Source: Candidatus Melainabacteria bacterium
Lineage (GTDB): Bacteria > Cyanobacteriota > Vampirovibrionia > Obscuribacterales > Obscuribacteraceae
Assembly: GCA_016699165.1 (NCBI GenBank)
Contig: CP064963.1
Span: 1,054,001 to 1,118,000 of the forward strand
Reading direction: 5' to 3'
DNA: 64,000 nucleotides
This document shows, piece after piece, positions 42,598 through 52,621 of this stretch. The notes under the pieces were generated by a model, which was not told the origin of the DNA, made no database searches, and saw only the letters and a program-made list of their open reading frames with translations. Made by a program: the position numbers and the translations under genes. Position 1 is the stretch's first letter. Every line of letters begins with the position of its first letter.

Positions 42598-43920
42598 CTA
42601 AAATCCCGAATCTTTTGGATTGTTATCGAGCGGGTCTTCTTTTTGCTGCTTACCTGCAGATGAATTCTGCTTGCCTTGCAAATCCGGAGCCACTTTTGGC
42701 TGGTCAATAACAAGCATCTTTTCATAAAACTGCGCCAGTTTCATATTGGGCCACTGCTGCTTGAAACTTTGAACGCATGACTGTGCTTTCGCCTTCTGGT
42801 CAGCACGAAAATAGACATAAGCTAAATCAAGCAAAATCACTATGGCCTGAGGATTTAGTTTGAGAGCATTTTCAAAAGAAGTCTGGGCAGAAGCAAAATC
42901 GCCCATGGCAGACTGAACCAAACCCAATTGATAGAGCACGTAATAATCGTCTTTGCTAAGCGACATGCCTACGCGCGCTTTGTCCAGATACTCGCTTATT
43001 TTGCCTGTTGCCGGTTTGGATACTGGTGCTTTTGCACTTTCAAATATTTGCATGTCCTTAATTCGCGCATTAATAGCCAATCCAGAGTCTTGATTGTCTA
43101 ACTGAAACGGGTCGGCTTCAAGATCATACAATTTACTAAAACCAAGAAAAGCAAGTGAGCGCCCCATTTTATACTGAGTTGGTTTTGAGCTTAGACGTTT
43201 TGCGCTCTTACTTGCATCAATATAATTGCCCTGCAATAAATCAGCTCGAGCCTTGAGTGCAGTAGTAAAATTGTACTCGCCTAGAGCGTTTGCTCTTTGT
43301 GCAAATGCTTTAACATTTTCAAAATCACCTAAAAAATAATTGGCGCGAGCAATACCATCGAGCACAAACGCTGATTGTGGTGCAAGACCCTGTGCTTGCT
43401 CAAAACATTTAATTGCTTTGACAAAATCACCGCGACGAATCAAACCATAGCCAAGACAAGTCAGTGCCGGTCCCTTGTCCGTAGCTATTTTAAATAGCTT
43501 ATTCCAGACATTTACACTAATTTCAAAATTATGATTGAGATATTGAGCAATTCCTGTGGTGGCAAGATTTTCTGTATCCTGTCCGCCAAGCTTCGATGCT
43601 TGCTGCAAATAATTTAGCGCTCTGTCTGTTTCGTTAGTGAAAGTCAAACACAATGCCAGTAGATTCAATGCATTAACATTATCAGGATAAACAGTGACAG
43701 CCTTTTCAAAGAATTTGCTTGCAAAAATAAGATTATCCTTTTCTTTGCGTTTTCTCTTTTGTTTTTTATCTGTTAAATAATTCAATCCAGCAGAAGTTAA
43801 GTTAGCTGACTCATCGCGTCTTTTGATGTCCCAGTGCTTGGTTTGAGCCAGCACTTGCGTTGGAGGCACCATATTTGATACCAGCAAAGACAAGCTCAAA
43901 ACAAAAATTATTTTTTTCAT
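42598..43920 (-). CDS. Secreted TPR protein
   Basis: A 440-aa protein with a signal peptide (KKIIFVLSLSLLVSNMVPP) and about seven TPR motifs of 34 residues (VNALNLLALCLTFTNETDRA, KAIKCFEQAQGLAPQ, DFASAQTSFENALKLNPQA). The C-terminus is Gln/Lys/Asp-rich. Its ATG overlaps the stop of the upstream hydrolase gene as ATGA, so the two envelope proteins are coupled. Function unknown. Confidence 0.85.
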   Translation of the reverse strand: MKKIIFVLSLSLLVSNMVPPTQVLAQTKHWDIKRRDESANLTSAGLNYLTDKKQKRKRKEKDNLIFASKFFEKAVTVYPDNVNALNLLALCLTFTNETDRALNYLQQASKLGGQDTENLATTGIAQYLNHNFEISVNVWNKLFKIATDKGPALTCLGYGLIRRGDFVKAIKCFEQAQGLAPQSAFVLDGIARANYFLGDFENVKAFAQRANALGEYNFTTALKARADLLQGNYIDASKSAKRLSSKPTQYKMGRSLAFLGFSKLYDLEADPFQLDNQDSGLAINARIKDMQIFESAKAPVSKPATGKISEYLDKARVGMSLSKDDYYVLYQLGLVQSAMGDFASAQTSFENALKLNPQAIVILLDLAYVYFRADQKAKAQSCVQSFKQQWPNMKLAQFYEKMLVIDQPKVAPDLQGKQNSSAGKQQKEDPLDNNPKDSGF

Positions 43921-44888
43921 GCACCATCCTTACTCAGAGTAAATTTTATTGCATCGATAAAAACGGCTGGCTCAGGCAATCCGTGATTGGTGTCAATTTC
44001 AATCAATCGCGATTTAACATTAAGAGCCTGAAGACGCTCCACAATTTGTTTTTGCATCACTGCCGGAACGGTGCTGTCTTTTTTGGCTGAAACAACAGCC
44101 ACTCTTGTTTGCTTTGGAAAGCCATCTATGTTGTGAAAAAAGCTTGCTTCTTGATACGCTTTAAGATTGTCTTTGGGTGTACCTTTAAGCATTATGACCA
44201 TGGCTTGTTTGACTATGCGAGCACTGGTTTTATCGAATAATACAGCAAGATCGCCTGCTGATTCGACGCTGACAATGCCTTTTAATTTTGCTTTTATGGC
44301 ATCAGGTGCGCAAGCAGCATAATTGAGTACTGTGCATCCACCCATAGAACAGCCAAGCAAAACGATTTCGCTTGTAGGATATGCAAGCATAGTTTCATCA
44401 ATATTTTGACTGATGTCGCTCAGAGCGCTTGCCTCGCCCCAGGAAGCTGGTGAGCGGTAATTGAGCGAAATAAAAACCGAATAAGGATAAGCCCTTTGTA
44501 TCTCTTCGGCCACAAGAAACTTACCCGGATCGCCATAAGGTTCTCTGTAAGTAGCGCCCATGCCGTGCAGATAAACAAACAAAGTATGTTTACCATCAGG
44601 GGACGCAGAAAGCGGCGCAGACAATAGAAAACTGTCTCGCCTGCCATCCAAGTGACTGACAAAGTCGCGTCGTGTAATTTTTTGACTGCGATCTTCTAAC
44701 TGATTGAGCTTTTCATAATTAGTTATAAGCATCTGACGCTCCAGATGCCTAACTTTCTTTTTTTGTTTGGCCAGATCTATGCTGCAAGAAATCAAGAAGC
44801 ACAAAGCCACTATCCCGCCCACATTAAGCACGAGCGATAGAGCCAGCACAAATCTTCGAGGCGAGTTATTTCGAGTTGAATTGCTCAA
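43917..44888 (-). CDS. Membrane-anchored alpha/beta hydrolase
   Basis: 323 aa. An N-terminal membrane helix (FVLALSLVLNVGGIVALCFL) and a coiled segment precede a hydrolase domain: FVYLHGMG oxyanion region, LLGCSMGGCTVLNY nucleophile elbow (Ser), an Asp in VVSAKKDSTVP and a His in DTNHGLPEP. The G-x-S-M-G-G form fits esterases and S9-type enzymes. The active domain is outside the cytoplasmic membrane by this topology. Substrate unknown. Confidence 0.82.
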   Translation of the reverse strand: MSNSTRNNSPRRFVLALSLVLNVGGIVALCFLISCSIDLAKQKKKVRHLERQMLITNYEKLNQLEDRSQKITRRDFVSHLDGRRDSFLLSAPLSASPDGKHTLFVYLHGMGATYREPYGDPGKFLVAEEIQRAYPYSVFISLNYRSPASWGEASALSDISQNIDETMLAYPTSEIVLLGCSMGGCTVLNYAACAPDAIKAKLKGIVSVESAGDLAVLFDKTSARIVKQAMVIMLKGTPKDNLKAYQEASFFHNIDGFPKQTRVAVVSAKKDSTVPAVMQKQIVERLQALNVKSRLIEIDTNHGLPEPAVFIDAIKFTLSKDGA

Positions 44889-44944
44889 TTATTTGGACAA
44901 ACCGCAAAAATTAATCTGGGCCCTTTTAACAGAACTGATCTTAT

Positions 44945-45148
44945 TTAGTGGGTTTTCCCAGGCGCATTATTTGCTGGAGCCTTTTTCAAAGAGTTGTTTG
45001 GGTCGGCATTAGAAAACTTGAATTCAGGCATTGTATCCAGACCACTGGATGACTCTTGCAAATTCTTAGCTATGAAAGACTGCAAGAAAATGCCGAAAAC
45101 AATGATGATGCCGAGGGCTATTAGTAAAAGTCGAGTGTTTTGAGACAT
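44945..45148 (-). CDS. Small single-pass membrane protein
   Basis: 67 aa: a short polar start, one membrane helix (LLLIALGIIIVFGIFLQSFI) and a Ser/Asn/Pro/Lys-rich outer tail. It lies 56 nt upstream of the hydrolase on the same strand and is divergent from moxR. No family recognised. Confidence 0.65.
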   Translation of the reverse strand: MSQNTRLLLIALGIIIVFGIFLQSFIAKNLQESSSGLDTMPEFKFSNADPNNSLKKAPANNAPGKTH

Positions 45149-45232
45149 AGTTTGATAATTATATCAGTGTTTAAGCGGTGGGAAGACTTGGAAGTATATT
45201 GACATGGTGTATCTATATTAGGAGGATACTCG

Positions 45233-46213
45233 GTGCGTTCTACACCTCCCCCCACCCCTGCGTCGCCACAAGCCAATTCGCAGGCGGTAGCGGCTCTTAG
45301 CGGCAAAGCTAAAGGTCTGATAGATAATATGGGCAAAGCCCTTGTCGGTCAGGCTAGAGCCTCAAAACTTGCCGTGGTGGCTCTTTTAGCTAATGGTCAC
45401 GTACTTCTTGAAGACGTCCCCGGCGTGGGTAAAACCTTACTAGCCAAGAGTCTTGCCAGTTCGGTCCGAGCTGATTTTAAGCGAGTTCAGTGCACTCCTG
45501 ACTTGTTGCCGACAGATATTTCTGGGGTCAGTATTTTCGACCAGAGAGAAACCAAATTCAACTTTTTGCCCGGTCCTATTTTCACCAATATTTTACTTGT
45601 AGACGAAATTAACCGTGCCACTCCTCGTACTCAATCAAGTTTGCTTGAAGCGATGGAAGAAAGACAGGTCACCAATGATGGTGTCACACGTAAATTGTCT
45701 AATGTATTTTTCGTGATAGCCACTCAAAACCCTATCGAACACCACGGTACTTTTCCACTTCCAGAAGCGCAGCTCGACCGTTTTATGATTTCGATGAGTC
45801 TTGGCTATCCCAAACGCGAAGAAGAAGCCGAGGTGATTAAGCGCTCTATTAAAGAAAATGCTTTCCAGTTACAGCCGGTGCTTTCGCTTGAAGAAATGGT
45901 CCAGATGCAACATGCAATTGGTGCCATCTTTTTGCACGATGCGCTAATTAATTACGTCATAGACATCGTGGCCGCCACAAGAGAACATCCAAGCATTATT
46001 CTAGGTGTCAGTCCTCGCGGGTCTCAATTACTTGTGCGTGCAGCTCAAGCATACGCATTCATCGAAGGTCGCGACTTCGTCACCCCAGACGATATCAAAG
46101 TTTTAGCACCACATGTGTTTGGACATCGCGTAGTGCCAAAAGTAAAATCATCGCGCATTTGTCACAGCGAAGTTATAAAGAAAGTCCTTGAAGGCGTCAA
46201 AGTCCCGAGCTGA
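45233..46213 (+). CDS. MoxR-family AAA+ ATPase
   Basis: 326 aa from a GTG at 45233 with AGGAGG 8 nt upstream. Walker A LEDVPGVGKTLLAKSLA, Walker B NILLVDEINRA, a sensor region VIATQNPIEHHGTFPLPEAQ (MoxR signature) and the ARG-finger half (SPRGSQLLVRAAQAYAF) are intact. MoxR ATPases act as chaperone-like partners of neighbouring vWA/DUF58 proteins. It heads a three-gene operon with DUF58 and transglutaminase genes. Confidence 0.93.
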   Translation: MRSTPPPTPASPQANSQAVAALSGKAKGLIDNMGKALVGQARASKLAVVALLANGHVLLEDVPGVGKTLLAKSLASSVRADFKRVQCTPDLLPTDISGVSIFDQRETKFNFLPGPIFTNILLVDEINRATPRTQSSLLEAMEERQVTNDGVTRKLSNVFFVIATQNPIEHHGTFPLPEAQLDRFMISMSLGYPKREEEAEVIKRSIKENAFQLQPVLSLEEMVQMQHAIGAIFLHDALINYVIDIVAATREHPSIILGVSPRGSQLLVRAAQAYAFIEGRDFVTPDDIKVLAPHVFGHRVVPKVKSSRICHSEVIKKVLEGVKVPS

Positions 46214-46219
46214 TATTAG

Positions 46220-47563
46220 ATGAACAAAAGACTTTCATTAACAATTCCAGTAGGATTCGGTTTGAAAGTCACTTTTGACATGCGAATTTTTTCGCTTATC
46301 TTTTTTGCCGTGGCTATTTTCTTCTATGCAGGAATCAGCGCCAACGAATCGATTTATTTACTTGCCTCTAGTTTTGCATGCACAGCCATTCTTGCTTTAA
46401 TAACACCTCTGCTTGTAGTTTTGCACGTAAAGGGCGAATGTATTTTGCCCCAGGACGTGCTTGATGAAGAGATGTCTAAGATATTAATCAAGCTCAGACG
46501 CAGAAATGTGTTTGGCATATTGTCGACATTTTTTCCTACCAAGCAATTGCGAATGACACTAGATCTGGTGCGTAGAGGACTTGACGGACGCCCTCAAGGA
46601 GCCGTGCTTTCCCCTGAGCCAGTACTTATAGAAAATCTTACAGGTGAAAACTGGTTCGAATTTCCAACCCCTGATTTGCGACGCGGAATCTACTTTTTAA
46701 ACAGCATAGAAATTAGTACTTGCTTTCCTTTTGGTCTCATCTGGTGGAGCCGGACGCTCAAAACAGGCAAGGTGAAAGACCTATCCACTATCACAGTTTA
46801 TCCCCGCAGCTATCCTGTAACCGGAAATTTTCTGGCGCACATACAAGGAATTAAGTCGACAATGGGACTTGCTTCTTCTAGTTCTATGATTACGCATCAG
46901 TCCACCAGTTTTAGATCTGTGCGAGAATATAGAAGTGGCGACAGTTTGAGACACATTCACTGGGCATCTACTGCTAAGTTTGGCAATTTGCTCGTGCGTG
47001 AATTTGACCAGGAAACAATCCCAGTTTACGACCTGGTTTTGAATCTTCGAGCCAGTTGGAAAACACCTGAGCAGTTCGAACTTGCAGTTTCAGCCATAAT
47101 GTCTTTATGTCATCTTGGTTATCACAAAGGTCAATTGCCGAATTTGACAATTTATCCTCCGGTAGATTCGCCGGCAATGGAAAAAATGATGCAAGATCTG
47201 CCTGAAAATTTAGGTCACGGTATCGAGCGTTATGCAGAAATTTTGGCACGTGTTGAGCCTGTGCGTCAGAGCCTTGATCCAGAAGAGCAAAACTTCGATA
47301 GTCAATCTATTTATCATGAGCGCGAAGTGCTAACTTTCGTTCCCACGCACGAGCGTGTAATGAAATTTAGTCCCGAGAAAAAATCAGATGTAATTTGTAC
47401 GCCAATCGATTTGGCTATTGTCGAGCCTGAAGTTATATATGAAGGCGCACACACCAGCACCAAAACTAAACGCGGTGGCGCCACAACATCACTACCTGAA
47501 CCCACTTTTGATGGCAAAATTATTGCCAGGCTTGATTGGGAATTGGACATGGAGGGACTATGA
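46220..47563 (+). CDS. DUF58 domain membrane protein
   Basis: 447 aa. Two adjacent membrane helices (residues about 18-65) precede a beta-rich part and the DUF58 core with SVREYRSGDSLRHIHWASTA and LVREFDQET. DUF58 proteins work with MoxR ATPases. The C-terminal 110 residues are extra and polar. It starts 6 nt after moxR and its TGA overlaps the next ATG. Confidence 0.9.
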   Translation: MNKRLSLTIPVGFGLKVTFDMRIFSLIFFAVAIFFYAGISANESIYLLASSFACTAILALITPLLVVLHVKGECILPQDVLDEEMSKILIKLRRRNVFGILSTFFPTKQLRMTLDLVRRGLDGRPQGAVLSPEPVLIENLTGENWFEFPTPDLRRGIYFLNSIEISTCFPFGLIWWSRTLKTGKVKDLSTITVYPRSYPVTGNFLAHIQGIKSTMGLASSSSMITHQSTSFRSVREYRSGDSLRHIHWASTAKFGNLLVREFDQETIPVYDLVLNLRASWKTPEQFELAVSAIMSLCHLGYHKGQLPNLTIYPPVDSPAMEKMMQDLPENLGHGIERYAEILARVEPVRQSLDPEEQNFDSQSIYHEREVLTFVPTHERVMKFSPEKKSDVICTPIDLAIVEPEVIYEGAHTSTKTKRGGATTSLPEPTFDGKIIARLDWELDMEGL

Positions 47564-50500
47564 ACAGACCTCCAAAATCTGCCAATGACCCAAAAGATCC
47601 GGGCAAACCAAAAGCTCCTCAAAAACCAGAAGAGCCGAAGGAAGCGGCAGAAGACTCAGTGCCATTGCGCATAGTTGTTTTCTTAATGGCAATAGTTTGT
47701 GTTGGTGCATCTTGCATTCTGTCGCATTCAAGTTGGTTATTGACCGGACTTTATTTGTTGCTAGTAGCTTCAGGCAGCTTTCTTAGTTACCAACACAGAC
47801 ACGATGAATTAAAATGGCTCCACTGGCTGGCTCTGGCTGGAATTCTTTTTGTTGGCGCTGGCGTACTGAAAGAATTCTTGAATCCACTGCGCGATGAATT
47901 TGATTTCGTGTCGCCATTCATTCACTTTTTAGCTGGTGTGTTTGCCTTCATCACATTTGAAATGCGCACACGCTCAGATTTGAATTTGTCATCCACAATG
48001 GGTTTGTTGCTGCTTTTGCTGATAGCTCCAGTGGAAAAGGGTCTGCCCTTACTTTGCGTAATTTTGATTTATATTATTCTTGGCTCTTTCATGCTCTATT
48101 TTGATTGTCTTTCAGAAACGCTAAAAGAGCGGCTGTCTAAGCCTATCGTCAAAGCACCAGAAGTGAAGCCCGCGGGTGTTTCTATCAGGCGACGCTCGGC
48201 TGGTTATACGATACCGGCATTGATGCTGATACCACTTTTGTCTGTGGTGGTGTTTATTTTTTCACCGCGCTCAGACGATTTTCTAGACAGAATCATGGCT
48301 GCAGCAAAGTCCTTTGATCCTGGAATTCTTGTCACCAATTTTACACCACCTCCGCCTCCAGCAAAGCGTCAAATGACTCCCGAAGAGGAAGAGCGCTCAC
48401 GCGCATGGTTTCAAAAGAAACATGGTCTTGGCAAAATAGACCCCAAAGATAAAAATTTCAAAAAACGAAATGCAAGCGAAGACGTAGACTTCGTGCCACC
48501 AGCCCCTACTAAGCAGGGCAATCGAGCAAAGCCTCAAACTCAAGATCCTAAAAAACCCAAAAAAGGAAAAGAGCAAGACACCGAAAACGAAGCTGCTCCG
48601 CCTCCTGAAAAGGATAATGCAGACAAAAAAGATAAGCCAAAAGGCAAAAATAATAAAGGCACAGACTCTAAACCAAGCGAAGAAAACTCACAAGCAAAGG
48701 ATGGATCTCCAAATCCAAGCGCTTCTTCAAAAGGAAAAAACAAAAGCAAGCGTGGCAAAGGCACCCCAGGGAGCAAAGAAGGCTCGGGCGGCGGCGGTGG
48801 TGACAACGACGGCGAATTCACAATGAATGATGACGCCATTTTGTCTATGACTGACAAATTGAGCCGGCAAAATCAAATTATATTAGTGGCCAAAACCAGA
48901 CGCATTGTCTATTTCAGACGTCGTTGCTACGACGTTTACACCGGCTACGATTGGCACCAGAGTGACGAGTCTAAAATTGAGCCGGTCAAAGTAACTAATG
49001 GTGAAATCAAAAAAGAGTTCAAAGTTAATTACGCACCACCACCCACATCTACTCAACGGTACACTCCCCCGCCGCAAAATTTGCTTGCACCAAAACAAGA
49101 TCTGCGAAGCGGAGCGAGTGGTTCTGTAAGTATTGGAGGTCCAGGTCGTCCTCAGCCGTCGAATACAAATGGCTCTGGGTCAGGATCTAGTTCAAGCTCT
49201 AATAATTCCCAAGACGCATTGATCGATTCAGCTCATATGCGACCGTATAAATTTCAGGATCAAGACAAACCGCTTTATCGCGTATCAATGGCTGATGCGC
49301 TCAAGCTACCTGGAAATTTTCCATCTATCGAATTGATGCAAGAATTGAAAGTGAAAGCTAAAAGCATAGGTAAATATGTTCCTGGCGCCTGGATTCCACA
49401 AGAAGTTCGTTTATTCAACACTACTGTGACCGTAGACAGTATGGGTGCGGTGACCGCCGCTAAAAACATTGAGCAGAACACCGAATTCAAAGTAAAAACT
49501 CAACTTCCGATGTATGACTTAAATGCCATGCGTCGCACAGACCCGCTTTCATATCAAGAAGAAGAGGCTATGCGCGATGAGTTTTCAACCTATTTAGATC
49601 TTCCAAAGACTTTGCCTCAATCTGTTTTTGAATTGGCTGAGCACAAAACAAATCCACAATTCAACTGGTTTGTACAGTGCGAGCAAATTGCCGATTACTT
49701 GCGCAAACATTTTAAATACAACACCATGCGCGAAGTAGATGAAGAAGCAGAGGACTTTGTTGCAGAATTTCTCTTTAAGCGCAAAGAAGGACACTGCACA
49801 GATTTCGCCTCAGCTTTCGTGGTCATGGCTCGGTGCGTCGGCATTCCTGCTCGGCTTGTAGCCGGTTTTGGACCTGGCACGCTGAACAAAGTTTCAGGCG
49901 AACGCGAAATTCGATCTACAGATTTGCATACCTGGGCAGAAGCTTATATTCCTGGCACCGGCTGGGTTCCCTTCGATCCCACTCCTCAAGGCTTTATGCC
50001 TGATGTGAAAAAGAACGACGAAACGACAATGGACCAAGTGAAAGAAACTCTTGGTCTGGATAAAGAAGATCAAGAAGAACAAGCAAAGGCCATTGCCTCA
50101 AAGGTTCTCGATTTTGTTTTCTGGGGTCTTGGAGCGCTGATTGTGCTTGTAGTCCTTGGACTATGTCTTAGATTTTTAATTCCTTTACTTAAAAAATTGA
50201 AGAAGTCTCCCTACAAGCGAGGAGCCGAATGGGCAGTTTTGATGAAAGTGCAAAATGCGCTGGAGAAAAAATTGAAACAGCCGCGCCTGCCGACAGAGAC
50301 ACCGCTTGATTTTATTGACAGATTAAGAGGAAGCATTGTCAAAACAAAAAATACAAAGCATCCAATACCAAGAGATTTGCCTGATACTTTGAATCGTTTT
50401 TACCAGGCTTATTCAGAAGTGTATTTTGGTCAACGCAAAGACAAGCTTGAAGACGTCAAAGAATATGGCAAACAAGTGATTGGCTCAGTCTCGGGCAAAG

Positions 50501-50571
50501 CACCTCCTGCTGAAAAAACAGTAACGCCCAAACGTAGTGGAAAACGTAAGGGCGCAGATTCTGAAGACTGA
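47560..50571 (+). CDS. Transglutaminase-like membrane protein (TgpA family) with long charged insert
   Basis: 1003 aa from the ATG at 47560, which overlaps the DUF58 stop as ATGA and follows GGAGGG. About six membrane helices (residues 30-240) are followed by a long Lys/Pro/Gly/Ser-rich insert (about 265-430), a beta domain, and the transglutaminase core with EGHCTDFASAFVVMAR (Cys about 746), TDLHTWAEAY (His about 790) and FDPTP (Asp). A last helix (IASKVLDFVFWGLGALIVLV) and a DUF4129-like tail follow. The triad is intact, so amide or thioester chemistry in the periplasm is possible. The insert is far longer than usual. Confidence 0.9.
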   Translation: MNRPPKSANDPKDPGKPKAPQKPEEPKEAAEDSVPLRIVVFLMAIVCVGASCILSHSSWLLTGLYLLLVASGSFLSYQHRHDELKWLHWLALAGILFVGAGVLKEFLNPLRDEFDFVSPFIHFLAGVFAFITFEMRTRSDLNLSSTMGLLLLLLIAPVEKGLPLLCVILIYIILGSFMLYFDCLSETLKERLSKPIVKAPEVKPAGVSIRRRSAGYTIPALMLIPLLSVVVFIFSPRSDDFLDRIMAAAKSFDPGILVTNFTPPPPPAKRQMTPEEEERSRAWFQKKHGLGKIDPKDKNFKKRNASEDVDFVPPAPTKQGNRAKPQTQDPKKPKKGKEQDTENEAAPPPEKDNADKKDKPKGKNNKGTDSKPSEENSQAKDGSPNPSASSKGKNKSKRGKGTPGSKEGSGGGGGDNDGEFTMNDDAILSMTDKLSRQNQIILVAKTRRIVYFRRRCYDVYTGYDWHQSDESKIEPVKVTNGEIKKEFKVNYAPPPTSTQRYTPPPQNLLAPKQDLRSGASGSVSIGGPGRPQPSNTNGSGSGSSSSSNNSQDALIDSAHMRPYKFQDQDKPLYRVSMADALKLPGNFPSIELMQELKVKAKSIGKYVPGAWIPQEVRLFNTTVTVDSMGAVTAAKNIEQNTEFKVKTQLPMYDLNAMRRTDPLSYQEEEAMRDEFSTYLDLPKTLPQSVFELAEHKTNPQFNWFVQCEQIADYLRKHFKYNTMREVDEEAEDFVAEFLFKRKEGHCTDFASAFVVMARCVGIPARLVAGFGPGTLNKVSGEREIRSTDLHTWAEAYIPGTGWVPFDPTPQGFMPDVKKNDETTMDQVKETLGLDKEDQEEQAKAIASKVLDFVFWGLGALIVLVVLGLCLRFLIPLLKKLKKSPYKRGAEWAVLMKVQNALEKKLKQPRLPTETPLDFIDRLRGSIVKTKNTKHPIPRDLPDTLNRFYQAYSEVYFGQRKDKLEDVKEYGKQVIGSVSGKAPPAEKTVTPKRSGKRKGADSED

Positions 50572-50594
50572 ACTATTTATATTTGGATTGAGGC

Positions 50595-50960
50595 TTAAGT
50601 AAGTTTGGTGCTCAAGCGGGTCAACTCTTGACCAAGTACACCAAGTAGATTGGCAACCATGCTTTGTGGTTTTTTAGTTGAATGTTTTTTGCCTGCATAA
50701 ACCCAACCAGTACCTTCTCTATCTTCGACATGAAGACGCTGTGGAGCAGAGTGGCTCGGGCGGCAACGACGAGTTCTTTTCACTTGTGGATGAGCACCTT
50801 GCTCCTGGAGCAATTTGCGAAGTGATTCGCCCTCTTGGTCTGAATAATAACCCCAAAGATTTTCTTTGAGTTCAAACGGTTTTGGTTCGCGAACGAATAC
50901 AAACCAGAACGCTGCGTACAAGATTATCAATTCAAGACCAATCAATACGTAGGCGAACAT
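50595..50960 (-). CDS. Hypothetical membrane protein
   Basis: 121 aa with an N-terminal helix (YVLIGLELIILYAAFWFVFV), then a basic cytoplasmic region rich in Arg and His (KRTRRCRPSHSAPQRLHVED) and a short hydrophobic end. GAGGCC precedes the ATG. It converges on the transglutaminase gene with a 23-nt gap. No family recognised. Confidence 0.6.
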   Translation of the reverse strand: MFAYVLIGLELIILYAAFWFVFVREPKPFELKENLWGYYSDQEGESLRKLLQEQGAHPQVKRTRRCRPSHSAPQRLHVEDREGTGWVYAGKKHSTKKPQSMVANLLGVLGQELTRLSTKLT

Positions 50961-51339
50961 GAGGCCTCCAAGCCCCGTAGGGCTTCATTTTCTAGGTAAT
51001 TACCTAATTAAGTTATGAGAACGAACGACAGGTGGGGAAGGTAATAATCGTTTACCTTTCTCAATATTCTACTTATTGTTTCAAGAAAATCCAGACCTTT
51101 TTCATGATTAATTAGTTGTCATTAGATTAAATCTGAGCGGATAATGTTTTGTCGATCCTTGCCAGTGGTAACTATGCAGTTCTGCTTCGTCTCATAATTG
51201 GCGGTTTAGGAACTCTTTAGAATTCAAAAACGGGCGTTTTCACTGCTTAACAATCCACCTTTACAATTGCAATGATCGATACATTTCACACTGCACACGA
51301 GATACTAAAACCCGATTAGTTAACGAGTGTTTAAAGGTT
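50961..51339. other. 379-bp divergent intergenic region
   Basis: Lies between the minus-strand membrane protein and the plus-strand 3-hydroxyacyl-CoA dehydrogenase. It holds a hairpin AAGCCC-CGTA-GGGCTT (50970-50985) and a 14-bp palindrome (50993-51006). The remaining sequence is A+T-rich with no small ORF or clear promoter that I can defend. AAAGG near 51335 is the dehydrogenase ribosome binding site. Confidence 0.5.
50993..51006. promoter_or_regulatory. 14-bp palindrome, operator candidate
   Basis: TAGGTAATTACCTA is a perfect palindrome with the size and symmetry of a dimeric repressor site, 33 nt upstream of the minus-strand start. No second copy was noticed in this window. Confidence 0.3.
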
Positions 51340-52518
51340 ATGACTGAAATCAAAAAGGTGGCGGTTATAGGTGCTGGCACCATGGGCGCAAGTATTACTG
51401 CCGCACTTATCGCCAAGAATTATCCTGTTTTACTAAAAGAATCGAATGAGACCTTTCTTTCTAAGGGTCTTTCGACTATCGATTCGATTTTGAATAAGGG
51501 CGTTGAAAAAGGCAAAATTAGTCCCGACGACGCCAAGCGTCAGCGCGATCTAATTACGGGCACACTTGATTACAGTAAATTTCAGGACATCGATCTTGTT
51601 ATCGAAGCGGTTCCAGAAACAGTCGAAATCAAAAAATCTGTTTTATCTGACATAGACAAAAATTGCCCCACCACTACAATCATCGCCTCAAACACTTCGT
51701 CGATGTCTATAAGCCAATTAGGCTCCTTTTCAGGACGTCCTGGCAAAACTATCGGTATGCATTTTTTCAACCCAGCCCACTTGATGAAACTGGTTGAAGT
51801 AATTCCTGGCTTATTGACCGATAAAGAGACAATCCAGTGCACAATCGATTTTGCCAATAATCTGGGCAAGCTAGCCGTGCAAGTCGATGAATGTGCCAGC
51901 TTTTTAGTAAACAGGCTGCTTGGTCGTTACATGAACGAATCTTTGTGGTGTTTGCAAGAAGGCATTGCCACTCAAGATGAGATAGACCAGAAGACCTGCG
52001 AATTTAACATGCCTGTGGGACCATTGGCTCTGCGCGACATGAATGGTGCTGACATTGGACTATCGGTGGCTCGATATAACCAGGCAGAGTATGGTCCACG
52101 TTTTGAAGTTCCACCTCTACTTGAATCTATGGTCTTGGCTAATTACTTAGGCAAGAAAACCAAAAAAGGTTTCTATATATATGATGACAAAGGATCTAAA
52201 GTGGGTCCCAATCCCGACCTGGCCCAATTTGTAAAAGCAGGCTCTACTGGCGATTTCAAGGCTGAGCGCTTATTTCTGCCCATGATTAACGAAGCCTTTT
52301 TGGCTTTGCAAGAAAACGTTTGTCAAAAAGAAGATTTGGATAAAGCACTTCAAGCTGGACTTGGTATGCGCAAAGGCCCCTTGGCTCTTGCCAATGAAAT
52401 GGGGTTATCGAGGTGTCTTGCTTTGATGGAAGAAAACTTTCAAAAACATGGTGAGCGATTCAGACCAGCATCCCTGCTTAAGCGTTACGTTTTTGCCGGT
52501 CGCGAAACGATAGATTAA
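51340..52518 (+). CDS. 3-hydroxyacyl-CoA dehydrogenase
   Basis: 392 aa: Rossmann domain (VAVIGAGTMGASITAALIA), DLVIEAVPE, SNTSSMSISQL and GMHFFNPAHLMKLVEVI with the catalytic His, then two 3HCDH C-terminal domains (DECASFLVNRLLGRYMNE, and GLGMRKGPLALANEMG in the second). Single-domain 3-hydroxybutyryl-CoA dehydrogenases have only about 285 aa, so the second C-terminal copy places it with the longer beta-oxidation form without a hydratase. Together with the acyl-CoA mutase it suggests fatty or branched acyl-CoA metabolism. Confidence 0.9.
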   Translation: MTEIKKVAVIGAGTMGASITAALIAKNYPVLLKESNETFLSKGLSTIDSILNKGVEKGKISPDDAKRQRDLITGTLDYSKFQDIDLVIEAVPETVEIKKSVLSDIDKNCPTTTIIASNTSSMSISQLGSFSGRPGKTIGMHFFNPAHLMKLVEVIPGLLTDKETIQCTIDFANNLGKLAVQVDECASFLVNRLLGRYMNESLWCLQEGIATQDEIDQKTCEFNMPVGPLALRDMNGADIGLSVARYNQAEYGPRFEVPPLLESMVLANYLGKKTKKGFYIYDDKGSKVGPNPDLAQFVKAGSTGDFKAERLFLPMINEAFLALQENVCQKEDLDKALQAGLGMRKGPLALANEMGLSRCLALMEENFQKHGERFRPASLLKRYVFAGRETID

Positions 52519-52621
52519 ACTGCTGATTTAATAATTAGACCCCGACTTCCAAGGAACATCGACCCTGGTGAGGCGTCACTATTCCTATCTGCCATGCGGG
52601 AATTTGCGGAGCCTCACCAAA

